From: Eudorina sp. 2006-703-Eu-15
Taxonomy: Eukaryota > Chlorophyta > Chlorophyceae > Chlamydomonadales > Volvocaceae
Direction: 5' to 3'
NCBI GenBank assembly: GCA_003117195.1
Contig: BDSI01000004.1
Location: forward strand, 677,290-741,289
DNA: 64,000 bases
The notes beneath the pieces are model-generated. The model had not been told where the DNA came from. It searched no databases and was given only the letters and a program-made list of their open reading frames with translations. The stretch's first letter is position 1. Every line of letters starts with the position of its first letter. This document shows, piece by piece, positions 26,848 to 39,000 of the stretch. A program made the translations under genes and the position numbers.

Positions 26848-27245
26848 CTGCTGGCAGCTCCTCTATGCAATCCCGGGCAGGAACCCCGAGCTCGGTCGCA
26901 GCTGGCTGCGAGGGCCGGATCTGGGGTCGCCCCGGCGAGATCGTGCTGGACTCGGTGGCCCTTGCCACATGGGAGCGACCCATGGGTCACGAGGTGGATT
27001 TGACCCGTGGGTCGTTGTTGCCCGCCAAGATGTGCCCTGGCATCCGGTGCAGTACAATGCCGTGGCGGAGCGGCGAAGAAGCCAATGTGGCACAGGCTGC
27101 TCGCCGTACTGGCGCCAGACGTGGCTGGCGTGTACGACTGATGACGGTTACTCCCACATTGGCTGACGTGGCAGAGCCCGCCGCCGCCGTCACTGCAGCG
27201 GTGCCCTTGCAGCGCACTACGCTCTAACCTATTGCCTTTCTCTAG

Positions 27246-27507
27246 CCCATCGCCATCGTTGGCATCGTTGGAACTTCTGCCACCGTCGGCGGCTTTCGAG
27301 GTGTCTGCACCGGCCGGACTGCCGGCCTCATGGGCGTCGCAGCCGCCGCCGCCGATGGGTCGAGGGGCCCGACGGGTCCTGCTTCCGTTGCTGTGGGATG
27401 TGCTGCAGCTGATGCCGCTCAGGCTGCAGCAGGTGCCGCTGCTACAGCCATGGTCAACAGAGCTGCCTTCACGTTGGGCCTTGCATGGCAAGCCCTCATC
27501 CGTTGAT
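27246..27507 (+). CDS. possible Ala/Gly-rich exon, unidentified
   Basis: After a good acceptor-like tract ending TTTCTCTAG, the plus strand reads [20 protein letters not shown] and continues as an Ala/Gly-rich hydrophobic sequence to a TGA at about 27507 (ending [13 protein letters not shown]). No start exon or family is recognised. The minus strand is also open here as an upstream extension of the proline-rich frame, so this may be chance coding potential in GC-rich DNA. Confidence 0.2.
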
Positions 27508-28827
27508 TGAGTCGCCTCATGTCGCCCCCCGTGCGAGCCGCCTGCCGTAAATGCTGGTCTCGTTCCTTGCCAAGTTTGCGCAGCGCAGGCGCGCTGGCTG
27601 TCGTACGAAGAGGACGTGCAGCATCGCGCCAGTTGCAATCTCCCTGAACTACTACTTAGCGGTGGCCGCACGCCGTGCCCCGACTGAATGTGGCTCTGGT
27701 CAGTCAGCTCATCGTGTGGCTCTCCTCGTCCTGCCACGCATGCATCCTGCCCGCCAGATGCTTCCGGGACCCCACAGAATGGAGCTGCCATGGATTGGTG
27801 GCGCTCGGCTGTGTTGTCCTGGGTCTGATTACGCAGACCCGCCGACTAACCTGCATACCGGTTTTGGTGTCGTAAAATTGGGTCATAATTTGTGACAAGC
27901 CAGAGATTGGATTATTCGTTTGTTCACCCGGAAACGGCGTTCATTGCACGCCGTCGATGGTCGATGAAGTAACAGCAAATCAAAACATCCACTCTACTTG
28001 CATCTAAGGATAAAGCCAGCGTTGGCGCTAATATACATACAAATGGACGTTGCTACGTCATGTATGAGTTGGGCCCATAGGTCGGCCTATTCCAAAAGGC
28101 GCGCACGTAATACAGCCGCACCGTATAACGTGATGAGAAATTCTGTGATTGAGCGCCTCACACACACAACTCAATGCACTTGCTCATTCGTCTGCGTATG
28201 TGTGTCCAAGCCGAGCCCACCATGACTATTGCACGCAACGAGACCTTATGCGGTCTTATTGCAAGGCGTACCGAACCATGATAGTGTTTAGATCGCCTGT
28301 CTCTGCATACCTTAGACTGGATTTTGCGTAGCTCGGTGCCGCTCCATGAAGGCGGTTTTGCAATCGGCGTCTGCCCGCCAGTGACTGTCTAGAAATTCAT
28401 AAGCAGTCTTCCATAAACTAAGCCTCTACCAATGATTATTGTTTGGGGTGTTGATTACGTGTGAAGGCTTGCGCAAATGTGCGCGACCCACTTTATTCAC
28501 CCAGCAAGAACTGAGCCGATCTCAAAAGCTATCACGACGAGGTCGCTTCACAAGTAATGCATGAAAATTGTCCACCTGGAAGCAGATGGTGTTCGGCACC
28601 TCGTGACACTACTGTATAGCCGACTGCTGATGATTGTTGCAGGACTGGCGGATGGGATTTCCTGTGGGTAAAGTGTTACACATATGGTCCAGGCGCAATC
28701 AAATTGGGCCCCCAGCAAGCAGTAACTTCTTGCAGGTGGCCGTACGACCTATAACTTCTTCTTGGATCTTATCCCGCGGCTACATGCACTAATAGTCTTC
28801 ATGTCAAGTAAAGCCAGTGAAGCCTTG
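27508..28827. other. intergenic stretch, AT-richer, nothing recognised
   Basis: Short frames only, no domains. It separates the region upstream of the proline-rich gene from the 3' end of the EF-hand gene. Confidence 0.55.
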
Positions 28828-28832
28828 TTACA
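28828..28832 (-). promoter_or_regulatory. candidate TGTAA polyadenylation signal of the EF-hand gene
   Basis: TGTAA on the minus strand about 330 bases past the stop at 29160; the first such motif downstream of the stop. Confidence 0.5.
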
Positions 28833-29159
28833 AATATTCTGTCATAATTCGCAATAGGAAGCCCCATGTCTAACACCTTCAGTCATCTGCCCCAAAGCGC
28901 GGGCACAACTACCTTCGGCCAACTTGGCCTATTTGTTGCATCCGTGCATAAGAAATAGTCTTCGTTAAAGGATATAAAGCGGAAAGGCTTTATGACCTCG
29001 CTGCGAACCAGCCTGAGAGCCAACTGCTTAAATACAATAAAACCCATGACCTTCTTTGACCGAAGTACCTGTACACCAAACCAGAGAAATCCTGCCACTT
29101 CTGTCGTGCACACACTTGCGCCGCCGATCATGGACGTATTGCAACTTTCCCCCAAATAA

Positions 29160-30346
29160 TCATCGCGCCAGCATCATTTTGAGGAAGTTGTCGTACATGA
29201 CCTTTCCGGTCTTCTCGGGATCAGCCTCAGCGATCATCTCGCTGACCTCCTCCGGGCTGAGCTTCTCGCCTACGCTGGTCAGCACGTGCTTCAGCTCGCT
29301 GATGGAAATGCAGCCCTGCCCAGCCTTGTCGAAGACCTGCACAACACAATACAACAAAGGACCTTCACCCTTGCACTAATGCCAACTCGGCAAACCAAGT
29401 GGCACAATAAACAAGGGCATGCAGTCTGGTAACCCCACCATTCGCCTGAAACATTCCCGCTGGGTCCAGTGTTTTGTATGGCACGGACTTTCCGCGCATG
29501 CAGCAACCCTCTGGTATTCACAATCCGTCAACTCTCACGCGAAATGCCACGTTGCCAAGCTGTCCAGATGATTCAGCATAATGCATTGGGTCAGCATCAC
29601 AGCACTGTGCTCCGTACGGGTGTGGTTGTGGTAATGCATTCACAGTGCACGCGCGAGACAAGCCGGCTGATGCATGTGCGGGATGACAGCCAGCACGACA
29701 AACGCGACAACCGTGCCTGGAGATCCCCCTGATGACTCAAACCACCGAGTGGAGCAGCAGTAGGGCATACTGCGCCCGGCTGCTTCATCATCTACTGCAT
29801 GAACCCCCTGGCTCCCCCGCCCCCCACCCCCCCCCCCACTCCACACACACTCTCACACGATCACATGCGTCCCGGGTTCCGCACCTTCCATGCAGCCTTC
29901 AAATCCTGCTCATTATCGTACTGTCGGATGTCGCGGGTCATGATCTTTTCGAACTCCTTGTAATCCACTACGCCACGATTGTCCGGGTCAATGTCTTTGA
30001 CGATGGCCTTTATCTCGGCCTCCGTGGGCGACTTGCCGAGGGCACGGAGCACTGTCCCGAGCTCCTTCGTGGTAATGAACCCTGAGATACGCATCGGACG
30101 CGGTAAGTTGACAGGCTTCCCGCCTCGACAGGTGTCCTGTCATCTTCGCCTGTACGCAGTTGTTACTCACCATCTCCGTCAGCGTCAAACCTGTTGTTCC
30201 AAAAGAAATATTGAATTAAGGGATGGTGCTCGTCGGTGAATAAGCGTTCAAAGGATTTAAACACGGTAAACAACTTGCTCAACAGGATGCGGAAGCACCT
30301 ACAGCGTAAACGCCTCCTTATACTCCGCGTAGCGCTCCTCGGCCAT
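29160..30346 (-). CDS. calmodulin-like EF-hand Ca2+-binding protein, four exons, 145 aa
   Basis: Exons 30346-30303, 30190-30171 (20 nt), 30081-29885 and 29336-29160 join in phase. The protein starts MAEERYAEYKEAFTL. Four EF-hands are arranged as in calmodulin. Loop 1 is canonical (DADGDGFITTKE). Loop 2 is DPDNRGVVDYKE, largely canonical with Arg at position 5. Loop 3 is DKAGQGCISISE, with acidic positions 3 and 5 lost but the final Glu kept. Loop 4 is DPEKTGKVMYDN, lacking the final Glu. So the N lobe should bind Ca2+ well while the C lobe is probably weak. Length is close to calmodulin (149), but the sequence is too divergent to be calmodulin itself (for example ALGKSPTEAEIKAIVKDID). It may be a calmodulin-like sensor or a light-chain-like subunit; the partner is unknown. 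Confidence 0.9.
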
Positions 30347-31076
30347 GATCAGGACTAACAGCTGAGGAACAATGAGGAAAGGTGAAAACTGCTACAGGAC
30401 AGCGATATGGCGTGGCGGGTAGAGTGTTAGCAGGTCTAATATGAACAACAGACTATCAAAGCTGCAAGTGCAGTAGAGGCACAAAAACAAAGCCTCTTGG
30501 TTTCGGAGAACGCGACGAAGTGCACACAATACTTGCCACATTTGCGTCGAAGCCTGTGCCTTACTTGGCTCAGATACATGTGATCAAAATTGTATGGGGT
30601 GAATTAGAGCAAAACACTGTGCCATCGCCCCGCCGCGTGCACACCTGTTGTTCCGCCGCGCCAGCCTTTCAGTAGACCTTGGTCGCTGCGAAGACTGCGG
30701 TCAAAATTTTAGATTACTACCGTTAGCCTCAAGCTTGGCCGGGCTGCGAGCTTCGTGGGCGCCACACCTGGTGACGGGCCTATGCGTGAGCGTATTATGT
30801 ATCGGAGCTGCAGGGCTCTGTATGGAAGCTGATGCCACGTGATCAGGCCTCTCAAACCTGGTCTTTACAGCGTCGTGGAGGCGCGGATATCAGCGTTGTC
30901 CGCCGCGTAGTGTTATTGACTAACCGGTGACCACCTGAAAGGATGACGACTCACGACCAAGCGTTCTCCATCACCGACTGACACCCCCAGTCTTTCGCTC
31001 ACATTCCTATCCTGAATTGGCCATCTGGGTCAGCGCGGACGACCCTCCCCTGCACCCGTAGACCTCGTCCCGCCCC
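30347..31076. promoter_or_regulatory. divergent intergenic region between the EF-hand gene and the helicase gene
   Basis: About 730 bases separate the two start codons, which face away from each other, so both promoters should lie here. I see no TATA box or other element I can assign. Confidence 0.4.
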
Positions 31077-33046
31077 ATGCGCGGCCTGGCCGCTGGGCCC
31101 CATGCGGGGCGGAACAACCACACAACCCCCCGACGCCGCTGCACGGTTCCAGAGGGCGTCTCCCTCGCCTGTCAGCCCGCGCCCGTGACGCCGGCCGGCG
31201 CTTCTGCGTCCTCGCCCCGCGTGGGGTTGTCAGCCCACTCCTCGGGCCGTGCGCCGGGAGACCCAGCTAGCCCCGAGGACACGGAGCAGTACCACCAAAT
31301 GATGCAGGAGCTTCTGCAGAGGCAACGGCGGGCCGCGATGGAGCGGCAGGCCGCCGCCGGGGGTGCTGCGCCCCCACCCGCCTCGCCACCGCCGCAGGCA
31401 CCTGCGCCGCCAGTCCGGCCGCCGCCGCCGGTGTCCGAGGGCCGTGGGCCGGGTGACGGACCGCCGATGCGAACGCCACCGGGATCGCCGGGGTGGACGC
31501 AGGGGCCCTACCAGGCCCAGCACCCCACCCAACCCGCGAGCTCGCCGGCGCACGAGCTGGATGCTGCGGCTCATGCCCCCGCACCCCCTTTAGCGCCTCA
31601 GCCTCAGTCTCAGCCTCAGTCCCAGCCTCAGCTTCAGCCCCTGCCCCTGCCCCTGCAGCAGCAGTCGCAGACCCAGATGCCGCGGCAGCGCGCCCGGGAG
31701 GCATCCCCTCGGAAGCCGCTACCAACCTTGCTGTCCGGCCTGGGGACCCCAACGAAGGCCAAGCCGCCTTCCGAAACTGCCCCCAGCGGCCGGGCAGCCG
31801 GAGTGGGCCTTGACATCTTGCCGGCAACCTCCCAGCGCGCCGGACCCGTGGCCGCTGCCGACGTGAACGCGGGCAGCGCCGGCGGGGTCGTGGTCGGCAG
31901 CACGCGCAGTGCCAAGGCCGCCTTCGCTGCCCCTGCACCGCCCTCGCGGCGATACGGCACGGGCTGGGACGCGCCGTACCTCTCCCGCGGCACTGACACG
32001 AGAAGCAGCGGCGGCGGCAGCGGCGGAGCTGGCGGAGCTGGCGCGGGCGGGCTGTGGGCGAACGGCTCCGCGACGCGGCCGGTCGATGGTTCCAGCGGTC
32101 CGCCAATGGCGCAGCGCACGCCCCTCAGCTTGAACTCCAACATGGCCCACGGGTCGGTTTCGATGACCGCGGCCAGGCATCCGGTCGCGCCCGCCGCCTC
32201 GGCGCCCCCGTCCGTGCCGGCAGCGGCGGTGGCGTCCGGCTCGGCCGCCGGCGGCGGTGCCGGAACGAGTGTTCCGACCCAGAGCAACGCCGCCACCGCG
32301 GCGGGTGCTGCTAACGTCGCGGACAAGCCGGCAGCTGGGTCTGCAGCGGGGTCTCCGGCGAAGCCCAAGAGTGCCCGCAGGACGGCGTTGTGGCTCTCTT
32401 CGTTCGTGCAGGCCTCAGGGCGACCCGGCGGTCTGGGTGCGGCGGTCGCCGGGTCGGCCGCCGCGCAGGCGGCGGCGGCGGCGGGGACGGCCGCGTCGTC
32501 GAAGCAGCCCGTGCAGGACGCGGGCGCCAGGGCGGCCGCGATGGTGCGCGCGGCGGCGGCGAGGCCGGCGCGGGAGCTAGCGGACAGCGTCAGAGGTGCG
32601 CGGTCGCGGGGTCTGGAACGGCAGCGCGGCTGTGTGGCTGGAAAGGGAGGAGGGTTGAAGGTCTGCGGCGACTGCGCGATGCGTGGCGGGGGGGGTGGGG
32701 GGAAGGGTGTTGCGGGCTAGCCAGAAGTTCCCGACCGGTGGGCTGTGGTGGCCACCTATCATTCGGGGGATGTTGCGGCGGGACCGTGTAGTGGGGCGCT
32801 TTGTGGGATGAACTGCGCTGCGCGCGCCGCAAATCAGGAGGCCGCAGGACGGCCATCTGGACTGGCAGCCCCATCCGCCCTGGTGCGGGGTGGTATTTGG
32901 GGACCTCGATCGGACCGTTGCTCTGGCAGCAGCGCAGCTTCAATACGTCCTGCACCCCCTGTACCAATGTCCTGCACACACACACACGGCGGGTTGCAAT
33001 TCTAAACACACGGGTCTGCTTATTCGCGGCTCAGCTTTTCTCCTTG

Positions 33047-33080
<34 letters not shown>

Positions 33081-36000
33081 GCGGGGAAGGCGCGTCTTCC
33101 TTGCTTTCGTTGTTGTTTTGTTGTTTGTTCATTTGCAGGTTATTAGGTTATAAGTATTTTGGTCCTTGGTTTGGGTCGGGCGGGTCTCTTCTGTAAACAC
33201 CCCGGGGTGGAATCGATTCGCAGACCTGCCGGCGACCATTCCGGAGCTGCAGGCGCGCCTCGAGGCTGCCGTACAGGCCGAGCAGGAGAGCGAGATGCGC
33301 GCGCTGCGCGCGCTGTACGCGTCCGGCAGCCTGCGGCAGCTGCAGCGCGAGGGCGTGGTGCTCGTGGGGCTGCTGGCGGCGGAGGAGGGCCGACTGTACC
33401 GCTCCGCGCTCTGGCGCTTCAGCATGATGCCCAGACACGTCCCTGGCGGCGGAGGCGGAGGCGGCGGCGGTATGCCTCAGACGCTGCCGTACCATAAGCT
33501 GCGCCCGGGTGCCAGCGTCATCATCACAGCCCATCTGGCGGACAGCGGCGGAGGCGGCGGGGGAGGGGGAGGGGGAGGGGTCACCGGTGTTGATGCCGAG
33601 ACGGGGCTGCCATCGGGAGGCGTGGAGGGCGTCGTGGTGGAGGTGAGCGGGTTGGGCGCACGGCATGCATGGTGCAGCATGGGGGTTGGTTGGGTTGGCG
33701 GGCGGCCAGCTGGTTTGCCCTGGAGGGACGTGGCGGCGAGGGAGCGGCGGGGGTATGACACGGCCGTGTGGACTGTTGGGTCACGGATGGCGGTGGTGTG
33801 GGTGGTACTGGCGGGTCGTGCGTGCTCCTGCTTCCTCGTGTCCAGGAAGCGAGGCAGGGCAGGCAGCCCGCGAGTGGGTGAGGGCGGGGTGAGGGCGCAG
33901 GTCCGCTGCCACGGCGATCCGGGCTTCGCGTCCCATGGCTTCTGCCAGGCGGTGCTGCATGTGCGCCAACGGCCCCCCGACGCCGGCCGGCGCAAACGCT
34001 CGGTCCTGTAGCTGTACGGTGCCTGTACGGAAACTCTGTGCGCGTGCCGCCAAGCCGTCTTGAAGTTGACCAAACGGCGCGGCGCGCGTCGTGGCCCCCC
34101 ATGTCCCCCGAACTCATGGGTTGGTGGACTTTGGGCGTTGGGCTTGCTTGCGCCTCCCTCGCTCACGTAACCGTCTCCTGCCGACGGAGCTTCTTGCCGG
34201 CTGCTGTGGTGGACGTGAACCTGCGCACGACACAGCTGGTCGTGTCTCGACGTCGCGTCCTGACTGTAACTTTGAACCTCGGCCGGCCACCCCCACACCC
34301 CCGCCGCCGCCGCCCAGGCCCAGAAGGACCACCTGATGGTCGCGCTCGAGGGGCGCTCCCACGAGGCATTCCAGGTGGGGCATGCCGTACGAGCAGGTTA
34401 CAGAGGGATCGGCTTACAGAGGGCAATGTACGGCATCGTGCCGTACTGAAGCACCTTGTGGGTGCCAGTGGGCAGTGTGCCGCTGCGGCCTGGATGGACG
34501 ATTTGAAACAACTCTCATGTGGCGGTGCCTGCACTGTTGTTTCCCGTCGGGGGCGTCGGGGGGGGGCTGAGTGTACCGCTCTCGCACGGGGCGCTCCGGA
34601 ACCTGGGAACTGGCGCCATGGGGCGCTAACTACGTCCCCTCTGCCTTGTGCTGAACGCCTGCAGAGTATGGTCTCGGAGGTTATGCGGAGCGGGCGCAGC
34701 GGTGGCGGTGCGCGCAGCGGCGCGGCGGTCTCCCCGGCGGCGCTGGCGGCGGGCTTCCTGGGTTGGCGGCTGGACCAGTCGGTCCGGGACACCACGACGC
34801 GGCGCCACCTGGAGGGCATTCGGCGGCTGGGGTTCTGGGCGGAGGCGTCGGAGGAGTCCCGGCTGGGGGAGGCGCGGGTGCGGGCGGTGCTGGCGGGCTC
34901 GCGGCTGGCGGCGCTGCTGGCGGCGGAGCCGCCCGAGTGGGTCACGGAGGTGAGCCCCCGGGTCCCCGTGGTGAGAGGGGGGATTGGGGGTACACGGCGG
35001 CGTGGCGCCAGGCGGTGGCGGGGCGCCGGGAGACAAGGTCTGCCTTGTTGGCTGTTGGCAAGGTCCTTCCTACGTAGTGTATGAGAAGATGGTTGTCGTT
35101 GCTATTCAATTTCCCCATGTTTCCGCGGTGTGGCCTGATCGCTACCGCAATCCCACCGCGCCACTCGCCCATCAGCCCCTTTCCCCCTGGACTCCCTCGC
35201 ATTGCGAGCCCGCGGCCCTTCACGTCCCCTTGAACACGCGCCAGTGTCTCCCCGCACTCCAGGCTGAGGTGCCGCACCGCCACCACAACCCCTGAATGCC
35301 CCCGCAGCCGCGCAGTTTGAACATGTCTACCGATTTCCTATACCCCGCTCTCGCCCCCGTCCCCGCCCTCGCAACGATGTGTGCGCTCGCGCGCGCGCGC
35401 AGGAGCGCTGGCGGGAGGACGCCCGCGCCGCGCTGGCGGCCCAGCAGGGCCTCAACGACTCGCAGCGGCGGGCCGTGGCGGCGGCGCTGACACGCACCGT
35501 CACGCTCTGGCAGGGCCCGCCCGGGACCGGAAAGACGCGGACCCTGCTGGCGCTCATAGAGGTGCGCTGTCGGCCCTGATGCGGCGGATACCGCGAGGGG
35601 GCCACGAGCCACGAGACATGGAATCGGCGATTCGCGTGTGCGTAGGTGGTAAGAGCGGCAGACCGAACCCTGACCCCCACCGGTCCCGCAGAGCCTGAAC
35701 CCGAGATCCCTACCCGAAACTTGACTGGTTGCGCAGATCCTAAATCCCAGATCCTGACCCTGAACCCCACCTGTACCGCAGATCCTCGTCCGCGTGAGGG
35801 CAGCGGGTCGAGGCGCCGACAGCGCTCGGGCCGCGGCAAGGGCGCCTGCACCCCGCGCCGGGCGCAAGGCCGCCGCTGCCGCGGGGTCCAGCCCCAGGGC
35901 CGATGCGATGGGGCCGGTGCTGGCGGTGGCGGACACCAACGCGGCCGTGGACAACCTGGTCGAGGGGCTGGCGGCGCGGGGCGTGGCGGCCGTGCGGCTC

Positions 36001-39000
36001 GGGCCGGCAGCCAAGGTGGGCCCCGAAAGCGGTGCATGGCCGCAGCGTTTGAGCGGGCTGCCAGCGGGCTTCCGTTCACGGCTGTACGACCTCGTCGTCG
36101 TACTCCTCTTGTCGTGCCATGTTGTTGCTGCTGACGTCATGAGAGTGCTGCTGTGCCGGGCGCGCGTCGTCCATGGCATGAGGGCGGATTTGCGGGATGG
36201 TACATTGGGGGCAGAGGGGAATGCAGGCGATCCCCAGCCCCCTAGATGAGCCAGAGTGGATCAGCGCAGCCTCCACCTCACTTCGGAATTCCCGATGTGT
36301 CAGTAAGGATGTGCATGCACCCCTGAACGCCTGCTTTCCCGCGGCCGCGGCCTGGGCCGCTTGCTCTCGAAGTGCAGGCGCGGGAGTCGCTGCGGCACCT
36401 CAGCCTGGAGGCCCAGGCGGAGGCCACGCCGTTGGGGCGGAAGGCAGTGGCGCTGAGGGCACAGGCGCTGAAAAAGCAGGAGCAGTGGCGCGAGGTGGGC
36501 TCGTGTGCATGGAATAGCTAGCCGCAGGCATGGTCGCCGAGAATGCTCTGCCGACACACACAGTGTCAGTTGTGTATTGCGGGACGTGCATCCGTGCGAC
36601 GTGCAAATAAGGCAACAACCGTAATTCCGAAAACGTGGAGCTTACCGGGTTCGAACCGGTGACCTCACGCATGCAAAGCGCGCGCTCTACCACTGAGCTA
36701 AAGCCCCATGCAAAGAGCGTTAATTTTGGGTCCATGAACACAATAACAGGATCAGTCGTACTGTCGTGGAGCCATACAGTCGTGCGAGGTCGGGGCCGCA
36801 GTGGTGAGGTGCTGGAACAGGGGCGTGTGCTGAGAGTTCGATGCTACCACCAAGTGCTGAGCCGCCACCAAATGACCAGGCAACCCCGATGTAGAGGGCC
36901 TGCATGGTGCCGGCCGATGGATGACGACCGAACCATCACCACTAAGCGCTGTGACATGTGGGGCCCCAAAACATGGGCCCGGTCATTACGGCCCCCCGGC
37001 GAATGCAGTGAGGCTGCCTTACAAACCATATACAAACAGCGTACAAACTACCCCAGCGGCGAACGGCGTTCTCCATGAGCCCTTAGCTCTTTACCACGTA
37101 TGACACCGCATCAAGCTGGGTTATGAGCTTATTACCCGGTGGGCCTGTGTACGGCGACAGTGTCCTCCCCACGTTATCGACACGATCTTGAGGGTTGCAA
37201 AGTGTGCAAAAAGCAGCTGCGTTTCTGCGTTGTGGTGCATTATTGCTTTGTTCATAGCGAAGTTGCTAGCTTGTGTTGCGGCTCACCGTGCGCCAGTTGC
37301 AATTTTCAAAACAACGAATATGTAGGCAAAATGACTATGACAGATTATGTACTCCTTTGGAATTTATTATTACTTGTTCCGGGTTTAACCTCTCGATGTC
37401 CTCGTGTTAACTGCAAGTGTCAGCCAACCAAACGTCCCCTGTGTCCGAGTGGATGTGAATTCGAGGAAAATCCTTTCAAGGGAATTTGGCTGGACGACCT
37501 ACTCTCCTGTCGTACACTTACTGGCGGGGCTGACGCAATTTCCCGCCATGAAACTATTCCGTGCCATGAACTCTGCTCATGTAGGTCGGCCGGCCTGCTT
37601 CTGGAAGGGATGCGGGCACTGCTGTGGCCGCCGCCCAGGCTGCCGAGGTGAAAGCGGACCTGGAGAGAGCGGAGACGGCGCTTCGGGAGGCCGCCGCGGC
37701 GGTGGTGGCATCGGCGGAAGTGGTGGTGTCGACATGTACGGCAGCCGGAGACTCCATCTTGGACGGCAGGTACGAGCAGTAACGCCTAGCGCTCCAGCAA
37801 AGATGCGAAATATGCCAGTGGAGGCTCGCAGCTGCCTGGTTGCGAACTTGCCATCCACAAGATACCGTACCCGTGGGCTGACTCCGATCCCGCCTTGCTG
37901 CCGTACAGGCCCTGGCGGTGTGTGGTGGTGGATGAGGCCAGCCAGGCGACGGAGCCGTCGGTACTGGTGGCCCTGACCCGCGGGTCGGCGTTCGTGGTCA
38001 TGGCGGGCGATCCGCGCCAGCTGCCGCCCACGGTGCTGTCGGAAGCTGCGCTGCAGTACGGCCTGGACGTCACGTTGTTCGAGAGGGTGGCAGGTGCCGG
38101 AGGTGAGGGCGGTGCGACGATCCCGCGACCAGCAACTCGCCACTTTGTCACCCCGCCTCGGGTTGAACGCGATGCAAGCGATAGAACAAGCCCAGGCACT
38201 GCACCGGGCGACTGTGGGGTGTACATCTGCTGTGCTGAGCTCGAGGCCACCACACTAGAGGTCACCACGCCACAAATTGCCGCCACGACCCCCTAACCTA
38301 GGTTGATCAAGAGGCGGTGTCTGCACCGCCTCATGAAAACGAACACGCCTCAACCCGGTTCCTCCGAGCCGTACGGTACGGCCTGGCGCCATCGTGACAT
38401 GAGTAAGAACCTCTGAACTGCCGTGACTCCCGCCCTGCCGGCGCGCCCGCGCTGCGGCGCCGTGTCGGCCGCCGCCACGCCCTCCGCCGCTGTCGCCCTG
38501 CCGGTGTCGCCCTTCAGGTGTGACGCCGCTGCTGCTGGACACGCAGTACCGGATGCACCCCGCCATCTCCGCCTTCCCGTCGGCCTTCTTCTACGGGGGC
38601 CGTCTGCGGGACGGAGTGGAAGCCGCGGACAAGCCAGCGCCCGCGGTGAGTGAGTGAGTGCGCGCGTGCGTCAGTGACCCGATTCGAGTCGGCGCATTCA
38701 GCGGGTGGGCGAGCGAGGGAAGGACAGCAGTACGGATGACAGTACGGCACGGGCGCGGGGGATTTCCTGGCAGGGCCTTCGAGGAGAGCATCGGGCCTGG
38801 GTGGATGATAGCGTAGTACGGGACCGGAAACAGTCGCGCAGACCGGACCGGACCGGGCGAGACCGGACTGGACCGCTCCGCACCGCACCGGCCCCCTGCC
38901 GTATGCTGGGCTAGGATCGCACCTCCGACACCCCTATCCTCTGGGTCGTTCCAACACCCGACCTTGAGGCTCCATACCCACCGCCGGTGTGCCTCGGCAG

